A stretch of 64,000 bases of DNA from Acinetobacter sp. ASP199 (GTDB lineage: Bacteria > Pseudomonadota > Gammaproteobacteria > Pseudomonadales > Moraxellaceae), in contig NZ_CP062182.1 of NCBI RefSeq assembly GCF_022700675.1, positions 1,488,001 to 1,552,000 of the forward strand, written 5' to 3'. Positions 35,290 to 43,704 of the stretch are shown here, piece by piece. The notes under the pieces are model-generated. The model was not told the DNA's origin and did no database searches. It saw only the letters and a list, made by a program, of their open reading frames with translations. Numbering within the stretch: the first letter of the stretch is position 1; each line of letters starts with the position of its first letter. The position numbers and the translations under genes were made by a program.

Positions 35290-36297
35290 ATGACCATGAA
35301 AAAATCAGTATTTGCCCTGAGTATGGGAATCACTTTTACTTTTCTCTTTGGCTGTAGTCAGCCCAGCTCAGAAAAAACACCTGAGACTCAAGCAGCCTCT
35401 GAAACAACAGTCAATACTGCGCCCAGTGCCATCACTGAAACTGTTTTTGATGTCAATACACTGCCTATTTCAACAGCCACTTTGGGGGCATTTCCTTATA
35501 TTGCCTTACCTGAAGGTTATCAGTATCAAAACACTGAAAATTTCAATTTTGAACGTGTGCCATTTTGGACAGGTCAATCTTTGGAGTGGATCGAAGGGCA
35601 AGTTTTTAGTTCAGGCATCACAGCAAAATCAGATTATAAACAAGGTGGTTTTTTAGAGTTACAACGTAACCTGCAAAGCGTTATTCGTGATTTAGGCGGT
35701 GTTGAAGTCACCAACAGTCAAATACCTGCTGAAATCATCAAGCAAATTCCTAAAGATACAGCTGTGCTTTTTAACTCAGGTTTAGGCGATATTTATAATG
35801 AGGCTGTACAGACCTACGTCATTCGCCAAGCCGATAAAAATATCTGGTTTCATTTAGCAAAATCAGGCATTTATATGGGCTTGGTGGTTGCTGAAACTAA
35901 AGCTGTCAATATTACGGCGAAGGCACTCAGCGCCAATGAACTTAAACACAGTTTAGACAAAGACAATAAAGTCAGTGTGCAAATTAACTTTGCCACAGAT
36001 CAAGCCGAAATTTTACCTGACTCACAAGCCCAATTAGATCAGATCATTCAGCTACTAAAAGACCATCCTGATTTAAAATTAGGGATCTATGGTCATACAG
36101 ACAATACAGGTGATGCTGCACACAATTTAAATTTATCTGAGCAACGTGCAGCCAGTGTGGTCACAGCCTTAAGCCAATCTGGTATTGAAGCAACTCGCTT
36201 AAACTCAAAAGGTTTTGGGGATACGCAACCTGTGGCAGACAATACAACTGAGGCAGGTAAAGCACAAAACCGTCGTGTGGAGTTGGTAAAATTTTAA
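35290..36297 (+). CDS. OmpA-family lipoprotein
   Basis: A 335-residue lipoprotein with lipobox LFGC (Cys22). Residues ~55-215 are an unrecognised N-terminal domain; residues ~220-335 are an OmpA_C peptidoglycan-binding domain (INFATDQAEILPDSQAQLDQ, GHTDNTGDAAHNLNLSEQRA, KGFGDTQPVADN, QNRRVEL). It should anchor the outer membrane to peptidoglycan. Starts at Met1 or Met3. It lies directly before the accessory island. Confidence 0.85.
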   Translation: MTMKKSVFALSMGITFTFLFGCSQPSSEKTPETQAASETTVNTAPSAITETVFDVNTLPISTATLGAFPYIALPEGYQYQNTENFNFERVPFWTGQSLEWIEGQVFSSGITAKSDYKQGGFLELQRNLQSVIRDLGGVEVTNSQIPAEIIKQIPKDTAVLFNSGLGDIYNEAVQTYVIRQADKNIWFHLAKSGIYMGLVVAETKAVNITAKALSANELKHSLDKDNKVSVQINFATDQAEILPDSQAQLDQIIQLLKDHPDLKLGIYGHTDNTGDAAHNLNLSEQRAASVVTALSQSGIEATRLNSKGFGDTQPVADNTTEAGKAQNRRVELVKF

Positions 36298-36403
36298 TCT
36301 TTAGTGACGTGATTAAAAACCATGAAATAATTAGGCCTCTTTCATAAATCAAAAAACAAACAGTCTCTTGCTGATTATTTGTACCGAAGAATTTTAAATA
36401 TTC

Positions 36404-36814
36404 ATGCATAATCTGCGGATGAAATACATCGATTCAAAAAAGCTTTCTGAAACACAGTTTAAGCGATACACAGGCATCTCATGGTCAACCTTTGATTTAA
36501 TGGTGGAACAACTGAAAATGCATGTTCCTGCTAAAGGTAGACCCACCAAATTAAGCATAGAAGATCAAATCCTTCTGTGCTTAAGTTATTGGCGTGAATA
36601 TCGAACATTGTTCCATGTTGCAACTAGTTATGGTGTGTCAGAGCCGACTGCTTCAAGAATTGTCCGTCATGTAGAGGACTGCCTGATCAAGTCTAATCTA
36701 TTTAATTTACCGAAGCATTTACCTAAGGGCGAAGGCATCGACTGGAACGTGGTGATTGTTGATGCCACAGAAATTCCAATACAAAGACCTAAAAAAACAG
36801 AAGAAAAGCTATAG
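36404..36814 (+). CDS. IS5-family transposase, first frame (HTH part)
   Basis: 136 codons giving the N-terminal helix-turn-helix part (KYIDSKKLSETQFKRYTG; RTLFHVATSYGVSEPTASRI) and the first catalytic Asp region VVIVDATEIPIQRP. The frame ends after an A7 run. The second frame is reached by a +1 shift there. Confidence 0.8.
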   Translation: MHNLRMKYIDSKKLSETQFKRYTGISWSTFDLMVEQLKMHVPAKGRPTKLSIEDQILLCLSYWREYRTLFHVATSYGVSEPTASRIVRHVEDCLIKSNLFNLPKHLPKGEGIDWNVVIVDATEIPIQRPKKTEEKL

Positions 36815-37232
36815 TGGCAAAAAGAAGGCACATACTTTCAAAGTACAGGCCATCATTCATTATAGAACTCAACAAATTCTGAGTTTATGCACGAGTCGTG
36901 GTGCTGTACATGATTTCGCACTCTTCAAACGAAACTTGCATCAGATTCCGGCAGGTGCCTTTATCCTTGCAGATAAAGGCTATCAAGGGATTTACTCAGT
37001 GTATCCAAATAGCCTATTGCCATTAAAAGCAAAAAAGCGCTGTAAATTGAATCCTGAACTAAAAATCTATAATCAAGAAATCAACAAAAGAAGAATTGGG
37101 ATTGAGCATGTATTTGGCAGTTTAAAAACCTTCAAAATCCTTGCTGAGCGATATCGTAATCGAGGAAAAAGACTGGGTTTAAGATTCAATTTAATTGCTG
37201 GAATCTACAATATGGAACTGAGTAAAAAATGA
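36756..37232 (+). CDS. IS5-family transposase, second frame (DDE part)
   Basis: Catalytic C-terminal frame: FILADKGYQGI holds the second Asp, and RIGIEHVFGSLKTFKILAERYRNR the Glu helix. Probably expressed only as a fusion with the first frame through slippage at the A-run near 36790. Confidence 0.8.
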   Translation: MLMPQKFQYKDLKKQKKSYSGKKKAHTFKVQAIIHYRTQQILSLCTSRGAVHDFALFKRNLHQIPAGAFILADKGYQGIYSVYPNSLLPLKAKKRCKLNPELKIYNQEINKRRIGIEHVFGSLKTFKILAERYRNRGKRLGLRFNLIAGIYNMELSKK

Positions 37233-37246
37233 CTTATGAAATAAGT

Positions 37247-37477
37247 CTATTTATTCATGTCTTTACATACATAGTCTTTGAAATGATAAGCGCGGGCATG
37301 TTTTGCATCGAATTTTGCAGAGTGCCCGTCTTTTTCAAAGATATAAACACGGTCGTCTTTGCTCACTAAAAACTCGCTGCCTAATAACGTCAATAACGCA
37401 TCGATCTTTTGGTTTTCTGGAATGCTCTCGTCTTGTGCGACACGTTCATAATTGCGTTTAATGGTTTTAATAAACAT
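37247..37477 (-). CDS. Hypothetical protein, C-terminus trimmed by the IS
   Basis: A 76-residue protein of unknown family (MFIKTIKRNYERVAQDESIP...). Its TAG stop (37247-37249) spans the last two bases of the IS and the first base of the target duplication. Removing the IS and one ATT gives ...CKDMNKLFHGF and a TAA stop, so the insertion replaced only five C-terminal residues. Probably still functional if it ever was. Confidence 0.6.
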   Translation of the reverse strand: MFIKTIKRNYERVAQDESIPENQKIDALLTLLGSEFLVSKDDRVYIFEKDGHSAKFDAKHARAYHFKDYVCKDMNK

Positions 37478-37616
37478 GGGAGTGACCTAAATTTGGCTGA
37501 TTTAAACAGATCTGATCGTTAAAGCAAAGGTATATAAATAGATAGATGTACTGATATAAACTGGTGAGATATAATACTAAGCAATAGGAACTTGATTAAG
37601 GTGTTAAGTCCTGAAT

Positions 37617-37820
37617 TTAGTTGGCGTTGTTTTGAACTCGAGTACGTAGCTCCTCAATACTTAGCTTCACTGTTTCATCTGTTTGGGCTTGTTCTGCGAA
37701 TTTTAATAACTCAAAGTCTTCTTGCAATTTTTTGTTGAATAGATTGTGAGCCTTTTGCAAAATCCGTTTTTGGCTTTCCATACTGCGTGCTTGTAAGTGT
37801 TCTTCTAGTTTTTTAGGCAT
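37617..37820 (-). CDS. Small protein encoded directly after the Abi gene
   Basis: A 67-residue, charged, helix-rich protein (MPKKLEEHLQARSMESQKRI...). Its ATG lies three bases after the reconstructed end of the Abi/HEPN frame, indicating one operon. Size, charge and coupling suggest a partner or antitoxin-like protein, but I do not recognise a family. Confidence 0.6.
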   Translation of the reverse strand: MPKKLEEHLQARSMESQKRILQKAHNLFNKKLQEDFELLKFAEQAQTDETVKLSIEELRTRVQNNAN

Positions 37821-37823
37821 CTT

Positions 37824-38748
37824 TTATAAACTCCAAACAGGATGATGTTCCCAGTGTTCTGGAAAACCCATCGCTACACGCCAATGATCATTCTTTAGCA
37901 CAGGTCTTAACAACTTATTAAGTTGATTACACCATTCTGTATCAAAACCTGTTGGTCTCAATAATGTTTTTAATATCAATAAAACATAGAAAATACGTTT
38001 ATTCGTGGGTGTATGGGGGGGCTTGCCAATAGGGATCTTTATCTACTTTAGACTTAATCGCTAATTCTCTATTCCATAAACGCCCATGATGCGCACAAAT
38101 ATTTCTGACATAGGTCAAAATATGCAACCATTCAGCTAATTTTTCATGGTGGATAGAAAAATGTTGTGCGATTTCTTTCTTATCCTCAATACTCTGTGCT
38201 TTATTGTTGGTTAAGCCATGATACAAAAATGACAATGATCCTAAACTTAAAACTTCTGTCAGCATCCAAATTGGAATTTTCGGAAAGCCTATATAGTTTT
38301 CATTAAAATGTTGAATAAAGGTATCTTTTGAACGTATTACTTCTTTATCACATGTATGTATAAAGCCACTATGATTGAATTTTGGATGAAAGTTCTTTTC
38401 TTCGTAAATGCCAAAGGCACCATATTGATGTGCCAGAAAATAGGTCATTTTGGTACGTAAATAGGTTTCAATCATTTCAATAGCACTAAAGATTTGTAAC
38501 CTAAGTTCAGTATCAAACTCGTAAAGTTGAATAATCTTCTCAAAATGGGTATTTGCTTTAAAGCCTTCTACGGCTTCGCCATTTTCTCTTATCCGAAAAG
38601 GATACCAATATGCACTTAAACGATAATAGCCATATTTTGCTAAGACAGACTCAGCCCAAGCCTGATTATGAATAATCATGCCCTTTTCTTGCAGATGCTG
38701 TACTTGTTCGGTATATGAGAGTGGCTTTTTATCGTATGTCTTTAACAT
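37824..38748 (-). pseudogene. abiF: Abi_2 (AbiD/AbiF-type) HEPN defence gene, frameshifted in a C7 tract
   Basis: The first 249 codons (38748-37999) show Abi_2 features: KPLSYTEQVQHLQEKGMII at the N-terminus and the HEPN RNase motif RNICAHHGRLWNR near residue 215. The frame stops after QAPPYTHE, just past a run of seven C (plus-strand G run 38015-38021). With six C, reading continues to ...RVAMGFPEHWEHHPVWSL and ends at 37824, the usual Abi_2 C-terminus, giving ~307 residues. It is therefore a one-base indel, phase-variable tract or sequencing error. A structured RNA lies 22 bases upstream. Confidence 0.85.
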
Positions 38749-38769
38749 GATACATTTTTTATCAGATAT

Positions 38770-38820
38770 AAAAAACCGCCAAGGTTGCGCGGACTTCCTA
38801 AGAAGAACTAAGCGTGGCGG
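38770..38820 (-). ncRNA. AbiF-type structured RNA with intrinsic terminator, upstream of abi
   Basis: On the minus strand an outer stem CCGCCA/TGGCGG (38815-38820 with 38776-38781) encloses CGC/GCG and an apical hairpin CTTC-TTAG-GAAG, followed directly by a T6 run (38770-38775). Position immediately before an Abi_2 gene and this nested form match what I recall of the abiF RNA motif described by comparative genomics. Such RNAs are thought to be part of the Abi system, possibly as the antitoxin RNA. Transcript start not determined. Confidence 0.72.
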
Positions 38821-39016
38821 CTATATTAGTTTCATAATAATACCAAATGGAATTATTCGCAAATCATTTGAAAAACTAAAGCTGGTTGTCATTGTGTGAA
38901 ATTTATTTTTTATAAGCTCGAAAGACTTGCTACAAAGCGTGAATGGATAATATTGTTCATCTTGGCGATGACCTAGATCGTAAACAATAGTCAAATTACA
39001 ACCAATTTAGAGATCT
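38821..39016. other. Divergent spacer between AbiF RNA and the NACHT gene
   Basis: AT-rich region that should contain the promoters of the RNA (minus) and of the NACHT gene (plus). No promoter can be assigned with confidence. Confidence 0.3.
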
Positions 39017-39046
39017 TTTAAAAGACCTGTTAACTGGTCTTTTAAA
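39017..39046. repeat. Perfect inverted repeat upstream of the NACHT gene
   Basis: An 11-bp perfect stem TTTAAAAGACC / GGTCTTTTAAA with loop TGTTAACT (itself centred on GTTAAC) lies 78 bases before the NACHT start. It could be an operator or a weak terminator. Confidence 0.6.
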
Positions 39047-39123
39047 TTATTGAAGAAGTATTTTATTTTTAAACAATTAATTTATAATGATATTTAATCT
39101 TAACAAATATAAATTTATCAATC

Positions 39124-39738
39124 ATGCCCGAACCAATAACAGCAAGTCTAACTTTAGCTATCTTAAAACCTATTTTAAATGGGGTTGCTAAAAGTGCAAA
39201 TCTATTCTTCTCGGAAGAATTCAAAAAAAGATTTCAACTTCATAAATTTTCCATAAATAACACTCAACTTGTTGAATCAATTGAAAAAATAGGACTAGTC
39301 AAAACCCTTTTTACAGGTGCAGAAAGACCTGTTGAAATAAGCACTTTTTTTTATTTACCTTCCATTACTACAGCATCTGGAATTAGTAGAATTAATTCTA
39401 TAAATGAAATATCTACATCTCATAGTATTCTCATCGAAGCTACTGTTGGTCAAGGCAAGTCCATTTTAATGAGATACTTAGCTCTTCAAGAAGTCGCTCA
39501 GAATTCTAGAATTCCTATATTTATTGAATTAAAAAATATTTCTAAAGAAAAAAACTTACATGCTTTGATTAGAGAAAAAATTTTAGCTTGGACTTCTTGT
39601 GATATTACAGATGAACAAATTAAATTTATTTTTCGTTCAGGTAAAATATCTATATTCCTTGATGCATTTGATGAAATTAGTAAAGACTATACTTCAGACA
39701 CATTAAATTATATAGAAAATTTAGCAAATAATTATTAG
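39124..39738 (+). pseudogene. NACHT gene segment 1 (N-terminus with Walker A and B)
   Basis: Open frame of 204 codons ending in ENLANNY at the first IS. It holds ATVGQGKS and ISIFLDAFDEI. A truncated protein could be made but would lack the rest of the ATPase domain. Confidence 0.8.
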
Positions 39739-39777
39739 ATCTCTTGCGAAAGTAAAAACCATCCCCATATAGATTTC

Positions 39778-40176
39778 ATGAGATATCAGAACTTAAACCG
39801 TTTTTCAGATTCTGAATTCAAGCGCTTGGTTGGCGTACCTCGAGCAGTTTTTACCGAAATGGTCGAGGTTTTAGAAAAAGCAGAATCACTCAAAAAGAAA
39901 TCAGGCCGTCCTCATACTTTAGCTATAGAGGATCAATTGTTATTAACACTCAATTACTTACGAAATTATAGCACTCAATTGGAGTTAGCAGCACACTATC
40001 ATATCGCTGAAAGTAATGTGAACCGAACCATTAAAAAGGTTGAAGATGCCTTAATGAGATCAAGACGTTTTACTCTGCCAAAACGAAGCCTTACCACAAC
40101 AGACGAACGCTTTAACTGGGTCATTATTGATGCGACAGAATGTTCAATAGAACGCCCGAAAAAAAAATCAGAGTAA
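39778..40176 (+). CDS. IS copy A1 transposase, first frame
   Basis: 132 codons: HTH region (RYQNLNRFSDSEFKRLVG; LAAHYHIAESNVNRTIKKVE) and the first catalytic Asp in WVIIDATECSIERP. It ends just after an A9 tract (40159-40167). Confidence 0.8.
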   Translation: MRYQNLNRFSDSEFKRLVGVPRAVFTEMVEVLEKAESLKKKSGRPHTLAIEDQLLLTLNYLRNYSTQLELAAHYHIAESNVNRTIKKVEDALMRSRRFTLPKRSLTTTDERFNWVIIDATECSIERPKKKSE

Positions 40177-40219
40177 GTTCTATAGTGGTAAAAAGAAGAA
40201 ACATACGCTTAAAGCCCAA

Positions 40220-40600
40220 GTGATCTACCATCCTAAGAGTAAACAAATCATAGGATTAGATATATCGTATGGCAGTCAGCATGACATTAAATTGGCAAGG
40301 AAAACGGTTAAGAAATTCAAACATTGTGAATATGTTATGACTGATTTAGGGTACTACGGATTAGAGCAAGATGGCTTTAAATTATTGATGCCCATTAAGA
40401 AAAAGAAGAATTTTCCTTTATTTGAAGTTGAGAAAAAGTACAATAAAATGATTGGAAAAATACGCGTTGTGATCGAACACATTAATAGTCAATTGAAAAC
40501 ATTTAGAATCTTAAGTGAACGCTATCGAAATAGACGGAAAAGATTCGGTTTACGCATGAACTTAATTGCTGCACTGGTAAACCGAATCAACTTGCAATAA
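40220..40600 (+). CDS. IS copy A1 transposase, second frame
   Basis: DDE part with VMTDLGYYGLE and RVVIEHINSQLKTFRILSERYRNR. The open frame actually begins upstream at the A9 tract (reading N-Q-S-K-F-Y-S-G-K-K), so it is probably produced as a fusion by slippage. Confidence 0.8.
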   Translation: MIYHPKSKQIIGLDISYGSQHDIKLARKTVKKFKHCEYVMTDLGYYGLEQDGFKLLMPIKKKKNFPLFEVEKKYNKMIGKIRVVIEHINSQLKTFRILSERYRNRRKRFGLRMNLIAALVNRINLQ

Positions 40601-40847
40601 CAACTTTCGCAAGAGGTCTATTCTAATTTAAATTTAGTTGTTAGTAGTAGACCAGAACATGAGATTAAGTTTTCTAATTTTTTTGAAACTATTCAAGTTA
40701 ACTCATATGATCGAGAGGATCAAAAATCTTTAATTAATATTTTAGTAGAAGACCCAGAAGCTAGAGTTATATTATTAAACTCAATCGAAAATAGCTCACC
40801 CGAAATTCAAAAACTCCTAACTACACCATTAATGATTGGTTTGTATA

Positions 40848-41886
40848 GGCTTTGTTGCACAAACCTATCTGTAAAGGCTTTTTCAGCGATATAATTTTCA
40901 AATGAAGAAGCCTACACACAAAATCTACCGCACAACCAATTGGCCCGCATATAACCGAGCACTCATGAGTCGCGGAAATATTGTCATTTGGTTTGATCCT
41001 GCTACGCAATGGTATGCTCCATCAAAAGGCAAACAAGGGCGAAATCAAACCTACTCCGACGCAGCTATCCAATGCTGCTTAATGATTAAATCCTTATTCC
41101 GTCTATCTTTACGTATGGTCACTGGCTTTGTGCAAAGTCTGATTGAACTTTGCGGATTAAATTGGACCGCACCAGATTACAGTACGCTTTGTAGAAGACA
41201 AAAGCATATTGATATTGCAATCAGCTACCAAAAAAGTAGCGATGGGCTGCATCTACTCGTAGACTCTACAGGCATGAAGTTTCTAGGTGAGGGCGAATGG
41301 AAACGCAAGAAACATGGAGCTGAATATCGTCGCCAATGGCGTAAACTACATATTGGTATAGATGCCAAAACCCTACAAATACGCGCTATTCAGCTCACAA
41401 CCAATAATGTCGGTGATTCACAGGTGCTTGGTGATTTACTTAATCAGATTCCACAAGATGAGCAGATTGACTCTGTTTATACCGATGGAGCTTATGACAC
41501 CAAGCAATGCCGTCAGGTCATTGCAGATCGGCAAGCACATGCGGTGATTCCACCTAGAAAAAATGCGAAACCATGGAAAGATACAAAGATCAGCTCGCTA
41601 GAGCGAAATGAATTACTTCGAACAGTTAAACGTTTAGGCAGGACATTATGGAAAAAATGGTCAGGCTATCATCGCCGCAGTTTGGTGGAAACCAAGATGC
41701 ATTGCATCAAATTATTAGGCGATAAATTAATGGCAAGAAGCTTTCCTAGTCAGGTGAATGAAATTCATGCACGTGTAGCAGTCCTCAACAGATTTACGGA
41801 ATTAGGTCGACCACTTACCCAAGTTACGCCTTAAATTTGGCTCAATTAGGGGCGCTTTGCATTTCAAATCTTTGTGCAACAAAGCC
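40848..41886 (+). mobile_element. IS5-family, IS903-group insertion sequence (1039 bp)
   Basis: Perfect terminal repeats GGCTTTGTTGCACAAA on both ends, flanked by a 9-bp target duplication GTTTGTATA (40839-40847 and 41887-41895). The 9-bp duplication and single 310-codon transposase fit the IS903 group. It interrupts the NACHT gene in frame. Confidence 0.95.
40902..41834 (+). CDS. IS903-group transposase, intact
   Basis: 310 residues; DDE transposase with LLVDSTGMKFLGEGEWKRKK (first Asp), VYTDGAYDTKQCR (second Asp) and RRSLVETKMHCIKLLGDKLMAR (Glu helix, Y-R-x3-E type). Confidence 0.92.
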   Translation: MKKPTHKIYRTTNWPAYNRALMSRGNIVIWFDPATQWYAPSKGKQGRNQTYSDAAIQCCLMIKSLFRLSLRMVTGFVQSLIELCGLNWTAPDYSTLCRRQKHIDIAISYQKSSDGLHLLVDSTGMKFLGEGEWKRKKHGAEYRRQWRKLHIGIDAKTLQIRAIQLTTNNVGDSQVLGDLLNQIPQDEQIDSVYTDGAYDTKQCRQVIADRQAHAVIPPRKNAKPWKDTKISSLERNELLRTVKRLGRTLWKKWSGYHRRSLVETKMHCIKLLGDKLMARSFPSQVNEIHARVAVLNRFTELGRPLTQVTP

Positions 41887-41895
41887 GTTTGTATA

Positions 41896-42559
41896 TAAAA
41901 AAATTTAATACAGATTTCTCACCACCTGAAAATATCACAAGCTTTTATAAGAATATTTTTGAGGTTGTAGCTATAACACATGATAAAACAAAAGGAGGAT
42001 ATACTCGCCAAAGTTCTTCTAATCTAAAACAAGATAAATTGGAGCTAATTTTTGAAAGATTTTGTTTCGAATGCTATAAAATAGATAAAACATCTTTTGA
42101 AAGAAATGAAATAATTGCAATATTAGAAATCGCCTTAAATCGACTCTGTATTACAAGTTGTTCAGGTTCTCAAATTCTTGATGATTTTTGTGATTATCTT
42201 TGCCTCATTGTTCGTGACGGAATAAATTTTACTTTCATACATCGTAGTATCTATGAATATTATGTAGCACTTTTCTTTAGTAAATTAAGTACAGAAAATG
42301 CAGAAAGAGTAATACCTAAAATAAATGAATTAAATATACTTAACTTCTTAAAGATTTTAAATAAATACTATTTTAATAAATATTTTCTAATTATTAAATT
42401 AAATTACTTCATTGCTAAATATAATAATTCCATAAAAACATATGAGCTTAAACAAAAAGTTCCTGAAAATTTTATACATTTATTTTTCCTTGGTGATAGA
42501 GATAAAATTTATTTAAATAAAGATATATTTGAAGATCTTAGAAATCAAGGGTATTTATT
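41896..42559 (+). pseudogene. NACHT gene segment 3
   Basis: Continues the protein from IKKFNTDFSPPENITSFYKN to LRNQGYL. It includes FIHRSIYEYYVALFF, a pattern common at the end of the NACHT winged-helix region. Segment 2 (40623-40847; SNLNLVVSSRPEHE to LMIGLY) lies between the first two IS elements. Confidence 0.75.
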
Positions 42560-42578
42560 AGACCTCTTGCGAAAGTTG

Positions 42579-42959
42579 TTATTGCAAGTTGATTCGGTTT
42601 ACCAGTGCAGCAATTAAGTTCATGCGTAAACCGAATCTTTTCCGTCTATTTCGATAGCGTTCACTTAAGATTCTAAATGTTTTCAATTGACTATTAATGT
42701 GTTCGATCACAACGCGTATTTTTCCAATCATTTTATTGTACTTTTTCTCAACTTCAAATAAAGGAAAATTCTTCTTTTTCTTAATGGGCATCAATAATTT
42801 AAAGCCATCTTGCTCTAATCCGTAGTACCCTAAATCAGTCATAACATATTCACAATGTTTGAATTTCTTAACCGTTTTCCTTGCCAATTTAATGTCATGC
42901 TGACTGCCATACGATATATCTAATCCTATGATTTGTTTACTCTTAGGATGGTAGATCAC
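42579..42959 (-). CDS. IS copy A2 transposase, second frame
   Basis: DDE part identical in protein sequence to that of copy A1 (126 codons from the internal Met). Confidence 0.8.
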   Translation of the reverse strand: MIYHPKSKQIIGLDISYGSQHDIKLARKTVKKFKHCEYVMTDLGYYGLEQDGFKLLMPIKKKKNFPLFEVEKKYNKMIGKIRVVIEHINSQLKTFRILSERYRNRRKRFGLRMNLIAALVNRINLQ

Positions 42960-43002
42960 TTGGGCTTTAAGCGTATGTTTCTTCTTTTTACCACTATAGA
43001 AC

Positions 43003-43401
43003 TTACTCTGATTTTTTTTTCGGGCGTTCTATTGAACATTCTGTCGCATCAATAATGACCCAGTTAAAGCGTTCGTCTGTTGTGGTAAGGCTTCGTTTTG
43101 GCAGAGTAAAACGTCTTGATCTCATTAAGGCATCTTCAACCTTTTTAATGGTTCGGTTCACATTACTTTCAGCGATATGATAGTGTGCTGCTAACTCCAA
43201 TTGAGTGCTATAATTTCGTAAGTAATTGAGTGTTAATAACAATTGATCCTCTATAGCTAAAGTATGAGGACGGCCTGATTTCTTTTTGAGTGATTCTGCT
43301 TTTTCTAAAACCTCGACCATTTCGGTAAAAACTGCTCGAGGTACGCCAACCAAGCGCTTGAATTCAGAATCTGAAAAACGGTTTAAGTTCTGATATCTCA
43401 T
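43003..43401 (-). CDS. IS copy A2 transposase, first frame
   Basis: HTH part identical in protein sequence to that of copy A1 (132 codons), again ending after an A9 tract. Confidence 0.8.
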   Translation of the reverse strand: MRYQNLNRFSDSEFKRLVGVPRAVFTEMVEVLEKAESLKKKSGRPHTLAIEDQLLLTLNYLRNYSTQLELAAHYHIAESNVNRTIKKVEDALMRSRRFTLPKRSLTTTDERFNWVIIDATECSIERPKKKSE

Positions 43402-43445
43402 GAAATCTATATGGGGATGGTTTTTACTTTCGCAAGAGATCTATT

Positions 43446-43695
43446 TTTTGAATTTATAAGACCAATTATTAGTCATATTGTTATAAATTATAATAATAAT
43501 GATGGATTCGCCATAAAAGCTCAAAATCCATCCACCTTAAGTAGTATTCAGAATATTAATTTTTATAATAGAATAAATAATGATGCTACTTATAAAAAAC
43601 TTTTTAAAGATATATTTATTAGTTACGAAAATTGCGTATATGAAATAAGTACAAAAGAAAATGAAATTACATGTGAAGATTTTTTAAATTTATAA
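43446..43695 (+). pseudogene. NACHT gene segment 4 (C-terminus)
   Basis: Continues in frame from segment 3 as FFEFIRPIISHIVINYNNND and ends EITCEDFLNL with a TAA stop. An open frame that begins inside the IS is an artefact of the insertion. Confidence 0.75.
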
Positions 43696-43704
43696 CTTTA
43701 TTAT

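Larger units (their letters stand above)
36333..37248 (+). mobile_element. IS5-family insertion sequence (916 bp, first element)
   Basis: Imperfect terminal inverted repeats (left AGGCCTCTTTCATAAATCA; right, read inward, AGACTTATTTCATAAGTCA) are flanked by a 3-bp duplication ATT (36330-36332 and 37249-37251). Two overlapping transposase frames are encoded. The HTH/DDE layout and 3-bp duplication suit the ISL2/IS1031 type within IS5. Precise removal restores the end of the neighbouring 76-codon gene, supporting these boundaries. Confidence 0.85.
39737..40619 (+). mobile_element. IS5-family insertion sequence copy A1 (883 bp)
   Basis: Ends AGATCTCTTGCGAAAGT (left) and AGACCTCTTGCGAAAGT (right, read inward), one mismatch, flanked by ATT duplications (39734-39736, 40620-40622). 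It encodes two transposase frames separated by a shift at an A9 run. Another copy lies inverted at 42560-43442. Confidence 0.92.
42560..43442 (-). mobile_element. IS5-family insertion sequence copy A2 (883 bp, inverted)
   Basis: Same length and ends as copy A1 but in the opposite orientation, flanked by ATT duplications (42557-42559, 43443-43445). The encoded frames have identical predicted proteins to copy A1, so the copies are very recent relatives. Confidence 0.92.
39124..43695 (+). pseudogene. NACHT-type (STAND) NTPase gene interrupted by three IS elements
   Basis: Four segments (39124-39736, 40623-40847, 41896-42559, 43446-43695) join, after removal of each IS and one copy of its target duplication, into an uninterrupted frame of 584 codons including stop (583 residues). 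Residues ~100-125 carry the Walker A type VGQGKSILMRY, and FLDAFDEI (~residue 180) is the Walker B/NACHT Asp-rich motif; VSSRPEHE follows as in NACHT sensor-1 regions. The C-terminal ~300 residues are helix-rich and unrecognised. Bacterial NACHT proteins are antiphage factors; this one is inactive as it stands. Confidence 0.85.

Noticed and set aside
39737..43442. Composite transposon carrying cargo between IS copies A1 and A2
   Set aside because: The DNA between them is continuous NACHT gene sequence, and each IS has its own ATT duplication, so they inserted independently.
43411..43695. Open frame beginning inside IS copy A2 as an independent gene
   Set aside because: Only the part after 43445 is native; it is the C-terminus of the interrupted NACHT gene.
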